Shown here in pieces: positions 21,960 through 30,377 of a stretch of DNA of 43,389 nucleotides. The position numbers were made by a program, and so were the translations under genes. Numbering within the stretch: position 1 is the first letter of the stretch; every line of letters begins with the position of its first letter. Origin of the DNA: Pseudonocardia ammonioxydans (GTDB lineage: Bacteria > Actinomycetota > Actinomycetes > Mycobacteriales > Pseudonocardiaceae); contig NZ_FOUY01000047.1 in the NCBI RefSeq assembly GCF_900115005.1, positions 1 to 43,389 on the forward strand. The letters are read 5' to 3'. The notes below the pieces were generated by a model. That model did not search any database. It saw nothing but the letters and a program-made list of their open reading frames with translations, and was not told the DNA's origin.

Positions 21960-22310
21960 TCAGGCGTTCTGGTGGAATGCGTCGAGGACGTTCTGCGGGA
22001 TGCGTCCACGGTCGGACACGGAGATGCCCTGCTTGCGCGCCCAGGCGCGGATCGCCTGGTTCTGCTCACGGTTGACCGTGGCCGTCGGCCGCGCGGTGGC
22101 GGAATCTGCCCGGCGCTGCCCACGGCGGAGCTGGGGCGAGTTCCTCCGCGCGACGGAGACATAATCGGCCAGGACCCCGCGGAGTGTGCTCGCGTGCGCG
22201 GAGGTGAGGTCGATTTCGTACTGCTTCCCGTCGATGGCGAACTCGACCGTCTCATCGGCGGAGCTGCCGTCGAGATCGTCGACGAGTCGGACGGTCAACA
22301 CCTGGGCCAC
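21960..22310 (-). CDS. lsr2: Lsr2-type nucleoid protein
   Basis: A 116-residue Lsr2, the actinobacterial H-NS-like silencer of AT-rich DNA. The N-terminal oligomerisation domain (MAQVLTVRLVDDLDGSSADE; VEFAIDGKQYEIDL) is followed by an Ala/Arg linker and the C-terminal DNA-binding domain AIRAWARKQGISVSDRGRIP with the minor-groove RGR motif. Start GTG 22310 has AGAGAGG upstream. Element-borne copies may hide the element from, or substitute for, the host's Lsr2. AT-rich promoters in this window (CGCTGTAAA family, P1-P3, vapBC) are natural targets. Confidence 0.9.
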   Translation of the reverse strand: MAQVLTVRLVDDLDGSSADETVEFAIDGKQYEIDLTSAHASTLRGVLADYVSVARRNSPQLRRGQRRADSATARPTATVNREQNQAIRAWARKQGISVSDRGRIPQNVLDAFHQNA

Positions 22311-22466
22311 GTCATGAACCTCTCTTCATTCTGGAAAACGTAGTCGACTGCACCGGGGATGCTATCGCCGATTCCTGGCCGGGATTGTGCGTCAGCGTAG
22401 CGAGAACTGCACGGATCGACGAGCCGAAACGAGTGACCGAACGCTGTCCGGTGTGTGCGTGTGCGT

Positions 22467-25400
22467 TCATAGGCGCCGCCGGGCTGCCTGGTGCCGGTCT
22501 GGCTGCGGAGCCGGGCCCGGGGCGGGCGGGCCCGTGGAAGTAGGTGTCGAGCCCGAGTTCGGTGCCGCTCGGGGCGGTCCGGCCGGCGGTCGGTGCGCGG
22601 CGAGAGCGGCAGCCACCGCCGCAGCGGACTGCTCGGCCTCGGCGGCGGACTGCGAGGAGTCCCCGGAGGGGACCGGCTCGGGCGCGGGGGGCCCGGGATC
22701 GGCCGCCGCAGCGTCCGCGGGTTCTGCGGCGTCGGGGCTGCTCGGCTCGGGCGGGGCGGCGAGCCCAGCCATCTCCGCGTCGATCTCCCGCACGCGGGCG
22801 CGCGCCTGTTCGAGCTCCGCGGCGTGGGCGAACGGACGCTCGAGCTGTTCTGCGGCGCGTTGAGTCTCCTCGCCGGTGCGTTGGAGGTCCTCCTGGACGC
22901 GGGTGAGCTTCTCGTCGAGGCCGGCGACCCGGTTCTCCATGCGCACGACCAGTGAGCCGGGCTTCTCGCTGGTGGACAGCTCAAGCAGTTGGGACTTGGA
23001 GCCCTCCACGACGCCGCCGTTGCTGGTCCCGGAGACCCGTAGCTCGTAGCCCGCGCGCGGCCCGGCGGACCACACGAACGCGTCGAAACTCTGGCCGCCG
23101 AGGCGGGCGATCCCGGGGATCTCGGTGGGCCGGGTGCTCTCCGGTCCGGTAGCCGCCGCCATGAGCTGGCCGATCAGGACGGTGCCCGCTTCGTTGCGAT
23201 CGGTGAGGCGTCGTCCCCCGGTGTCGATGGCGAACTGCTCGCCTCGAGTGTCGGTGCGGCGCTCGACCGCCGCGCGCAGCGCCTCGATCTCGGCCTCCAG
23301 GCCGGGGACGCGACCCTCGTGGACCTCGATCGTGTAGCGCAGCCGGGAGCGGGTCTGCACATGCGAGCGTTCGAGGCGTTCCAGCTTGGTCAGTTCGGCG
23401 TCGGCCTTGGCCTTGTCCAGCAGCAGCGGGTTCCCGGCGGCGAGTGCCTTGACCTCGTTGTAGTTGAGTGCGGTATCGCCGATGTCGCCCTCGATCTCGC
23501 GGACGTCGAGGCGGCCGTTCATCAGCTGCGAGATGAACGCGGCCTTGCGTGCCAGGGCCTGCCACATGTAGGCGTCGAAGGTGCCTTCGACGACGTAGCG
23601 GTTCAAGGCGATCTCGCTGTACTGGTTGCCCCGACGCAGCGCCCGGCCGTCACGCTGGGCCAGGTCGGCCGGGCGCCACGGGCAGTCCAGGTGGTGCAGC
23701 GCCACCGCCCGGTTCTGGACGTTGGTGCCCACTCCCATCTTGGAGGTGCTGCCGATGAGCACGGAGACCTCGCCTGCGCGGCATGACTCGAACAGCTCGG
23801 CCTTCTTCTGGTCGTTGGCGGCCTCGTGGATGAACCGGACCTGCCCCCGGGGCAGGCCTCGTTCGACGAGCTGGTCGCGCAGCTCGGCGTACACGTTCCA
23901 GCCGGGCCGCTTCGCGCCGTCGCCGGGGGTACCGAGGTCGCAGAAGACCAGCTGGAAGCCACCGCGGCGCGGATGAGGATCGCCGTCGGCGTCGAGGAAC
24001 TCATCATCGCTGTGGGCGTGGTGGATCCGCGCGATCTCGTCCGCGGCGATTTCGATCTTGGACTCCCCGAACGGCATGTCCCGGCCCAGGAGCCGCAGGT
24101 CGAGCGCGCCGGCGCGGCCCTCGCTGGAGATCTTGAGCATGTTGTCGACGTCAGGGAGCACCGCACGGGCCTGGACCCGCTCAGCACGGTCGCCCAGCTC
24201 GGTGATGAGCTCCTGCTGCCCTTCGGTGGCCGGGATCAGGAAGGTCCGGGGAGCGCGCTGGCCGTCCTCGGGCCGCGGCAGCAGGTCCGGGCGGGGCAGC
24301 TTGAGGTCCTCGGCGGTCTTGACGTCACCGGAGACCCACCACATGCGCAGTAGCTCGGGGACGTTGTGGAAGCGGGCGAAGCGGCCCTTCATCCGGAAGC
24401 TGCTGCCGTCGGGAGACAGCTCGATGTCCGACACGGTCGCCGCGAACGTCGCAGCCCAGGCGTCGAAGTTCAGCACGCCTGCCTGTTCGAGCAGGTCGGG
24501 ACGCAGGTAGCGCTGCATGACGTGCGCCTCGGTGATCGAGTTCGCGATCGGGGTCGCGGTGGCCAGGGTGACCACCCGGTGCCCGTGCTGGTTGCGCAGG
24601 TAGTGCAGCTTCATGTCGAGGTCCTGGGCCCGGTTGGAGCCGTCGATCGCCGCGCCGGCGATGTTGCTCGCGGTGCGCAGGTTCTTGTAGTCGTGGGCCT
24701 CGTCGACGACCACGTAGTCGATGCCGGTGGCCTCGAACGTGACCGCGGGGTCGTAGTCGCGGGCGATCTTGTCCTTGATGCGCTCCTGGGCGTTGTCGAG
24801 CCGCTGCTGCATCCGCTTGACGGCACGGTTGCTGCTGCCTTCGGCGCGGCCTCGTTCCAGTGCTTCGCGCAGCGTCTCGAGCTCGGCGTCGAGGTAGGCC
24901 TCCTGCGCCTCGGGGCGCATCGGGATCCGCTCGAACGCCCCGCGGGTGATGATGACCGCGTCCCAGTCACCGGTGGCCACCCGGGCGACGAAGGCGCGGC
25001 GGGCGTCCTTACGCAGGTCGGCCGAGGAGGCAGCGAGGATCCGGGCCCGTGGGTAGAGCTGCTGGAACTCCCGCGACCACTGCTCGATCATGTGGTTCGG
25101 GATGACGATGCAGGGCTTGCGGACCATCTGCAGGCGGCGCAGCTCCATGACCCCGATCGCCATCTCGGCGGTCTTACCGGCGCCGACCTCGTGGTAGAGC
25201 CCGACGGCGGGCTCGGAGATCATCCGGGCGACCGCGGCGTACTGATGCGGGTTCGGCTCGAAGGTGCGGGTCAGGCCGGGCAGCGACAGCATGACGTCGT
25301 CGTAGTTGCGCAGCACCATGGAGTTGAAGCGGTCGTTGTAGACGCGCGCGAGCTCCGTGGCGCGCTGCGGGTCCTCCCAGACCCACTCGGAGAACCGCTG

Positions 25401-28400
25401 CGCGAGTTCGTCGGCCTTGGCCTGCGCGGCGGTGGTGGCGGCCGGGTTGAGCACATGGCGGGTCGTCGAAGCTCCGTCGGCGGTGACGGTCTCGATCTCG
25501 TCGCGCACCACGATCGACTTCTGTGCCAGCAGCGCGGCGGCGAGTTTCGGGGCCGGGTAGCGCTCGGTACCCCAGGTGCTGGTGGCCGCGACGGAGAACT
25601 CGTTGCCCTTGACCTCCCAGTTGGTGCCGTAGGTGTGCTCGACGCTCAGCCGCGGTTCGTCGAGGGTCTCGCGCAGGAAGGTCTGCACGTAGCCGGCCTC
25701 GATCCACGGCACCCCGAGGCGGGCCACGATGTCCTCGGGAGCGATGTCGGGTGGGAGGACCTCGCGCAGCGCGGTGGCGTTGGCGGCGTAGGCAGGCTCG
25801 TCCTCGGCGGCGGCGAGCGCCTGATCGAGTTTCTGACGCACGTGGCCGGACAGGTACTCCGCGGCGGGGACGAGCTGGCCGGCGCGGGCGGGGTCGGCGA
25901 AGACCAGCGCGCCGAGCGAGGTACGGGCCTCGGTCTCGTCGACGCCGAGCAGCCGCGCGATCTCGGACAGCTCCACCTGCCCGTGGGTGTCCATGCAGAT
26001 GGCCAGCGCTTCGGACGGGGTGTCGGCGCCGCGGGCCGGGGTCCGCGGGGCGATGACCCGGTCGCTGAAGATGTCGGCCTTGGTCGCGGTGCCGGTGCTG
26101 GCGTCGAACACTTCCAGCGCCAGCACGATCGGTGCCCGCGGGTCGGCCCGGAAGCCGCCGAGCTTGTCGACGATGCGGGCCTGGATGTCGTTGCCGTCCT
26201 CGTCGACGCGGCCGGTGCGACGCCACTTGAACCGGTTGATCGGGCCGTAGCGGGCGGCGTAGGCGTCGTACTGGCGGTTCAGGTCCTCGCGCAGCTCCTC
26301 GATGCTCTCGGAGTGCTCGAAGGTCGCCGCTTCGGCTTCGAGCAGCGTGACGGTGGTGTCACGCAGCTCGAGCAGCGCCCGCAGCTCGGCCTGGCGGCTC
26401 TTGGGGACCTCGAACGGTGCCGCAGCGCCGTCGGTGACCTGCTGGAACTGCCCGTCCGCGTCGATGAGCAGGTGCCCGTCCTCCAGGTCCAGCTCCGGGC
26501 CGGGCAGGGCGGCGCGTTGAGGAACCTCGGGCAGGGTCGGGGCGTGGAGCAGCTCGTCGCGGCGGGCGCGGTCGACGACCTGGGCCAGGCGCTCGGCGAG
26601 CAACTCGGCCGCGGGCCGGTCGGAGACCACTCGTGGTTCAGCGGAGCTGTACTGCCCGGACCCGCTGGTCAGAGTGCCGCACAGCATCTCGGGGTGCTGG
26701 ACGAACCAGGAGTTCATCCGCACTTGTTCGTCGCCGATGTCGACGAGGTCGGTCAGCTCCCAGTCGAACGGCTGGGGCGCGCGGTCGGGTTCGCGGCGGC
26801 GGAACACCAGCAGGTCGGTGATGACGTCGGTGCCGGCGGTGCGCTGGTGGGCGGCCTGGGGCAGCCGGATGGCGCCGACGAGGTCGGCGAGCTCGGCCAT
26901 CTCGCGGCGCGCAGACGGGTTGCGGGCGTCGAGGGTGTAACGGGAGGTGATCGCTGCGACCAGGCCGCCCGGGGCGGTCAGGTGCAGGCTCTTGATCAAG
27001 AAATGGTTGTGGATCGAGTGGCGGCCGGTGTTGTGCACCTTGTCGCTGAGCACGGTGCGGGCGAACGGGACGTTGCCCACGACGAGGTCGAAGCTACCGT
27101 TGGGGAAGCGGCTCGCGGCGAAGGACTCGCTGCGGACCTGGGCCTGAGGCTGCAGCGCGGACGCGATCGCCGCGGTGGTCGGCTCCACCTCGACCCCGAC
27201 CACCTGCGCGCCGGCCGGGGCCAGCCCGATGTAGTTGCCGGTCCCGCAGCCGGGTTCGAGCACCCGTCCGCGCTGAAAGCCCAGCTCGGTGACCGCCGTC
27301 CAGACCTGTTCGACCAGGTCGGGGTCGGTGTAGTGGGCGTTGAGCATGCTGGAGCGGGCGCGAGCGAGCTCGGTGGCGTCGAGCATCTCGGCGAGCTGGT
27401 CGCGGGCCCAGGACATCTCGGGGCGCAGGTCGTCGAAGACCTCGGGGACCGCGCCCCACCCGGACCAGCGCGCCAGCTCTGTCTGTTGGGCTTCGGTGGC
27501 CGGCTGGTCGCCGAGGGAGCGCAGGGTGGACAGGGCGGCGAGGTTGGCCTGTACCCGCGCCTTGGCACCGGTGGGCGGGCGCACCGAGCCCGGCCGGAAC
27601 TGGCCCGCCGCGGCAGGCTGTTGTTCCTGCTCGGTCACGGCAGGCTCCGACGGCGTGGCCGGGACCGTCGGCGCGGGCGGCTCGGCGGCGGTCTCGGCGG
27701 TGCCCGGCGATCCCGGGTCGAGCTGCCGGGCGGCGGTCTCGCTGTTGCGGGCGTCGCGTTCGGCCGCTGCCTCGCCCGCCCGACGGCCGATGTCGGGGTT
27801 GAGCTGGCCGATGCGGGCGATCAGCTCGTCGCGCCAGGCGCGCTCGTCGGCGACGATGGCCGGTTCGAGCATCGCGTCGAGTTGGTCGAAGCCGAGCTGG
27901 TCCAGCACGGCCTGCCGTGCCGGTGCCGGGAGCGCGGCAATGGTCGCCGACCACTGCGTGGGGGTCTGCATCCCCTCGTCGCGGGCGTAGAGCCGCAACA
28001 CCGTGGTCGTAGCCAGCTCAGCGGCCCGCTCCTGCGGGCTGCGGGTCAGGGTCGCGAGCTCATCGGACTCTTCCCGGTCGTCGGGAGCGGGGGAGGGGGC
28101 GGGTGTGGTGGCCTGGGCGGCAGCCTTGTCCTGCTGCGCTTTCTCATAGCGCTCGCGGGCTTCGCGCCGGGAGGCCTCCCGGCGCTGTCTGTGCTCGGCT
28201 TCTTCGCGGCGGCGGGTCTCCCGCCACTCGGGGGTCTCGATGTCGAACGCGGCCGTCTCCCCGGGGCCGGCGACCCGCCAGGTGTGAGCGTCGCTGGTGC
28301 GCACCCACACCCTGCCGTCCGCGGTCCGGCGCATTCGGACATCGCCGGACTCACGGGCTACGACGCGGTCCTCGACACCGGGCGTGGCACTCGCCTCGAC

Positions 28401-29201
28401 CCCCGCGGGCGCGGCCGGCGGCGTGGGCGGGGTGGCCGGGGCCTCGGGGCGGGGCCCGGAGGGCTCGGCGGCCGGGGCGCTGTCGGCCTCGTGCTCGGGT
28501 GGGCTCGCCGTCTGTGGCTCGGCAGGGGTGATCGTGGCCTGCGCGGTCTGGCTCGGACCGTCGCTGGTCGCCGGGTCCGGCAGCGCCGCGACCCGGCGAC
28601 GCAGCGCGAACAGGCCCTGTTCCTCGGCGGCGTAACGGCGTCGGTCGCCCGCATCGGGCACGCGGCCGGGGCCGCGCAGGTTCGTGGCGGTGATGTCGAG
28701 TTCGTTGTCGAGCGTGGCGAGCATCGCGCGCTTGTCGTGAACGCGCAGCGTGGTGCCGTCGGCGGTGGGGTAGCCGCCGTAGAGGTCGTCCTGCTCGGGG
28801 GCGTCGTCGAGCACGTCGGTGATGCGGATCCGCAGCAGGTTCGCCGTCACCTCGGTCAGTGCGACCTCGGCGGCGTCGGGGAAGCGCGCCGGGTCGTCGG
28901 ACTCCGGCCCGCGTGCAGCCGAGGCTGTGACGGGGTCCGGGGCGGCGGGCGTGGGTGTCGGCTGCTCGGCCGGTGCCGGCGGTGTCGCCTCCGGCCGTGG
29001 CGCGGCGGGGGCCGTGGTCGCGGCCTGCGCGGCGATGTGGCCGTCGATCAGCGACCGGACCCGATCCCAGTACTCGTGGCGGCCCGGGTCGAGACGTGCC
29101 GCCTGGTCCATCAGCGAGCGGGCGGTCACGAACTCACCGGCGTCGAATCGGGCGCGTGCTTGGACCGAGATGCGCTCGGCCTGCTCAGGGTCCGGGCGCA
29201 C
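22467..29201 (-). CDS. DarB-like adenine methylase-SNF2 helicase, ~2,240 residues
   Basis: A very large protein (2,244 residues if started at GTG 29201; ATG 29111 possible, and the frame is open back to 29702). Order: TPR-like helices (FDAGEFVTARSLMDQAARLD); Pro/Ala-rich linkers to about 430; an N6-adenine methyltransferase (motif I LEPGCGTGNYIG near 645, motif IV GNVPF near 707, HYTDPDLVEQVW just ahead); an SNF2-type helicase (NPHQYAAVARM, Walker A GAGKTAEM near 1338, DEAHDYKN near 1500, LATATPIANS, then GSTSKMGVGTNVQNRA and QRDGRALRRGNQY); and a C-terminal coiled coil near 2090-2145. Architecture matches P1 DarB and conjugative-element relatives that protect incoming DNA from restriction. 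It ends the transfer operon, so it may travel with or act on transferred DNA. Activity not tested. Confidence 0.85.
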   Translation of the reverse strand: MRPDPEQAERISVQARARFDAGEFVTARSLMDQAARLDPGRHEYWDRVRSLIDGHIAAQAATTAPAAPRPEATPPAPAEQPTPTPAAPDPVTASAARGPESDDPARFPDAAEVALTEVTANLLRIRITDVLDDAPEQDDLYGGYPTADGTTLRVHDKRAMLATLDNELDITATNLRGPGRVPDAGDRRRYAAEEQGLFALRRRVAALPDPATSDGPSQTAQATITPAEPQTASPPEHEADSAPAAEPSGPRPEAPATPPTPPAAPAGVEASATPGVEDRVVARESGDVRMRRTADGRVWVRTSDAHTWRVAGPGETAAFDIETPEWRETRRREEAEHRQRREASRREARERYEKAQQDKAAAQATTPAPSPAPDDREESDELATLTRSPQERAAELATTTVLRLYARDEGMQTPTQWSATIAALPAPARQAVLDQLGFDQLDAMLEPAIVADERAWRDELIARIGQLNPDIGRRAGEAAAERDARNSETAARQLDPGSPGTAETAAEPPAPTVPATPSEPAVTEQEQQPAAAGQFRPGSVRPPTGAKARVQANLAALSTLRSLGDQPATEAQQTELARWSGWGAVPEVFDDLRPEMSWARDQLAEMLDATELARARSSMLNAHYTDPDLVEQVWTAVTELGFQRGRVLEPGCGTGNYIGLAPAGAQVVGVEVEPTTAAIASALQPQAQVRSESFAASRFPNGSFDLVVGNVPFARTVLSDKVHNTGRHSIHNHFLIKSLHLTAPGGLVAAITSRYTLDARNPSARREMAELADLVGAIRLPQAAHQRTAGTDVITDLLVFRRREPDRAPQPFDWELTDLVDIGDEQVRMNSWFVQHPEMLCGTLTSGSGQYSSAEPRVVSDRPAAELLAERLAQVVDRARRDELLHAPTLPEVPQRAALPGPELDLEDGHLLIDADGQFQQVTDGAAAPFEVPKSRQAELRALLELRDTTVTLLEAEAATFEHSESIEELREDLNRQYDAYAARYGPINRFKWRRTGRVDEDGNDIQARIVDKLGGFRADPRAPIVLALEVFDASTGTATKADIFSDRVIAPRTPARGADTPSEALAICMDTHGQVELSEIARLLGVDETEARTSLGALVFADPARAGQLVPAAEYLSGHVRQKLDQALAAAEDEPAYAANATALREVLPPDIAPEDIVARLGVPWIEAGYVQTFLRETLDEPRLSVEHTYGTNWEVKGNEFSVAATSTWGTERYPAPKLAAALLAQKSIVVRDEIETVTADGASTTRHVLNPAATTAAQAKADELAQRFSEWVWEDPQRATELARVYNDRFNSMVLRNYDDVMLSLPGLTRTFEPNPHQYAAVARMISEPAVGLYHEVGAGKTAEMAIGVMELRRLQMVRKPCIVIPNHMIEQWSREFQQLYPRARILAASSADLRKDARRAFVARVATGDWDAVIITRGAFERIPMRPEAQEAYLDAELETLREALERGRAEGSSNRAVKRMQQRLDNAQERIKDKIARDYDPAVTFEATGIDYVVVDEAHDYKNLRTASNIAGAAIDGSNRAQDLDMKLHYLRNQHGHRVVTLATATPIANSITEAHVMQRYLRPDLLEQAGVLNFDAWAATFAATVSDIELSPDGSSFRMKGRFARFHNVPELLRMWWVSGDVKTAEDLKLPRPDLLPRPEDGQRAPRTFLIPATEGQQELITELGDRAERVQARAVLPDVDNMLKISSEGRAGALDLRLLGRDMPFGESKIEIAADEIARIHHAHSDDEFLDADGDPHPRRGGFQLVFCDLGTPGDGAKRPGWNVYAELRDQLVERGLPRGQVRFIHEAANDQKKAELFESCRAGEVSVLIGSTSKMGVGTNVQNRAVALHHLDCPWRPADLAQRDGRALRRGNQYSEIALNRYVVEGTFDAYMWQALARKAAFISQLMNGRLDVREIEGDIGDTALNYNEVKALAAGNPLLLDKAKADAELTKLERLERSHVQTRSRLRYTIEVHEGRVPGLEAEIEALRAAVERRTDTRGEQFAIDTGGRRLTDRNEAGTVLIGQLMAAATGPESTRPTEIPGIARLGGQSFDAFVWSAGPRAGYELRVSGTSNGGVVEGSKSQLLELSTSEKPGSLVVRMENRVAGLDEKLTRVQEDLQRTGEETQRAAEQLERPFAHAAELEQARARVREIDAEMAGLAAPPEPSSPDAAEPADAAAADPGPPAPEPVPSGDSSQSAAEAEQSAAAVAAALAAHRPPAGPPRAAPNSGSTPTSTGPPAPGPAPQPDRHQAARRRL

Positions 29202-29245
29202 CGGCGACTCGCCCGCCGGGCCCGGTGCCTGGGCTGGGGCGGGTT

Positions 29246-29539
29246 CTACCGGTGCGGCTCGGCCGGAGTCGGGTCGTCCGCCTCCGGGGGCAGCAGAACC
29301 CGCTCGGCGAGGACCTGCTCCTCGGCCTGGGCCTGGATTCGGTTGAGCCGGCCCACCTGGTCCAGGTAGGTCCCGGCCGGGCCCTCCTGGTTGGCCCGGT
29401 CCGCTGCCAGGGTCTCGATCTCGTCCTGTACCTCGTTGCCCAGCGTCGTGAAGTGCTGCTGCGGGTTCGTGATCTGGGCGTACCGGTTGGGCAGGTAGGT
29501 CTGCCAGTGCTGCATCGCCTGGCGTCCGTAGCGGTTCAT
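29246..29539 (-). CDS. 97-residue protein of the transfer operon
   Basis: A 97-residue helical protein with excellent codon use, ATG 29539 behind CAGGAGGA. It begins RYGRQAMQHWQTYLPNRYAQ and continues with acidic helices (LGNEVQDEIETLAADRANQE; YLDQVGRLNRIQAQAEEQVL). The RYG...W...LP..Y start recalls small proteins labelled TnpV in conjugative elements, but no transposase motif is present. It lies entirely across a stretch where the large methylase-helicase frame is also open, one of them being a shadow. Position directly before that gene suggests a partner or regulator. Confidence 0.65.
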   Translation of the reverse strand: MNRYGRQAMQHWQTYLPNRYAQITNPQQHFTTLGNEVQDEIETLAADRANQEGPAGTYLDQVGRLNRIQAQAEEQVLAERVLLPPEADDPTPAEPHR

Positions 29540-29741
29540 CGGTGTCCTCCTGGTCGGTCGACGGCACCTCGGCTGCGGACACGGGGGGCTCGGTGGGGTC
29601 GGGTCCGCCGAACAGGGCCTCCAGCGGCAGCGGCTCCTGGTTCGTGGAGCGGCGACGGCTTGGTCGGGGCACTGATTGTCCTCCCTGCTCACGCTGGCGC
29701 ATCCGGCGACACGGGGTCTGAGCCGCCCGATATCGGGCTGG
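29540..29741 (-). other. Stretch with orphan coding signal before the 97-residue gene
   Basis: From GTG 29672 (GGGAGGA upstream) about 45 codons with good wobble bias occur (SRRRSTNQEPLPLEALFGGP, then EVPSTDQED) in the frame of the large methylase-helicase. Coding character then passes to the 97-residue frame. Either a small gene with an indel, an N-terminal part of the 97-residue gene, or the real start of the large protein. The remaining bases to 29741 show nothing. Confidence 0.35.
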
Positions 29742-30377
29742 CTATAGGTGGTCGAGCTGCTCGTCGAGGACGAAGAAGTACTCCGGCGGCGGGTCGACCT
29801 GCCCGAGCTTGGTCACGAAACGCTCGGTGCCGTGGTGTCCGCCCTCGCAGGCACTGAACGGGCCGTGCTCGTCCATCAGCGTCGCGAGCTGGCGGTCGAG
29901 GTGGTCGTAGTAGGTGGCCAGGGCGTTGCCCTCACCAGCGGCGATCGCTTCGGTCCAGGACCGGCGCAGCGCATCGAAACGTGCGATCGCCTCCGGGTGC
30001 AGCCACCAGCTACGACACCAGCGCAGCCGGCCCTTGTTCTGCGGCAGCCGGCGTTCGAGCAGCTGCGCGATGTGGTCGCGCACCCACGGGACGAGCTCAC
30101 GCATGTCCAGACCGGTGTCCGGCTCCTCCGGCTCCGGTGGGGCTGGGGCGGCGGTGTCGTCGGACGCGGCGGCGTCACCGGACCGCAGCAGGTCGGCAGC
30201 CTCCGGCGTGGCGTCCTCGATCGCATCGAAGGCACCCTCGATGTCCTCGACCCGGTGATCGAGTCCTCCCAGCCGAGCGGTGAGGGTCGCGTGCTCCGCG
30301 CGCAGCTGAGTGAGTGCGGCGAGTACCGCCGCCCAGTCACCGGGTGCGAGGTCGCCGCTGGGCTCCGGGTCGGTCAT
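29742..30377 (-). CDS. DUF4913 family protein
   Basis: A 211-residue protein from ATG 30377, overlapping the coupling-protein gene by 4 nt. The N-terminal coiled coil (AALTQLRAEHATLTARLGGL) and an acidic linker precede the conserved DUF4913 domain: LRWCRSWWLHPEAIARFDAL, then YYDHLDRQLATLMDEHGPFS and CEGGHH. The family is found next to TraG-type genes in actinobacterial conjugative elements; the function is unknown. The coupled overlap suggests it works with the coupling protein, perhaps in substrate selection. Confidence 0.8.
   Translation of the reverse strand: MTDPEPSGDLAPGDWAAVLAALTQLRAEHATLTARLGGLDHRVEDIEGAFDAIEDATPEAADLLRSGDAAASDDTAAPAPPEPEEPDTGLDMRELVPWVRDHIAQLLERRLPQNKGRLRWCRSWWLHPEAIARFDALRRSWTEAIAAGEGNALATYYDHLDRQLATLMDEHGPFSACEGGHHGTERFVTKLGQVDPPPEYFFVLDEQLDHL

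Noticed and set aside
24366..29369. Forward open frame of 1,667 codons
   Set aside because: Exact antisense shadow of the methylase-helicase; repetitive Val/Gly/Leu/Asp composition and no domain.
29246..29539. Transposon-encoded TnpV
   Set aside because: Only a short N-terminal resemblance; no transposase, terminal repeats or target duplication nearby.
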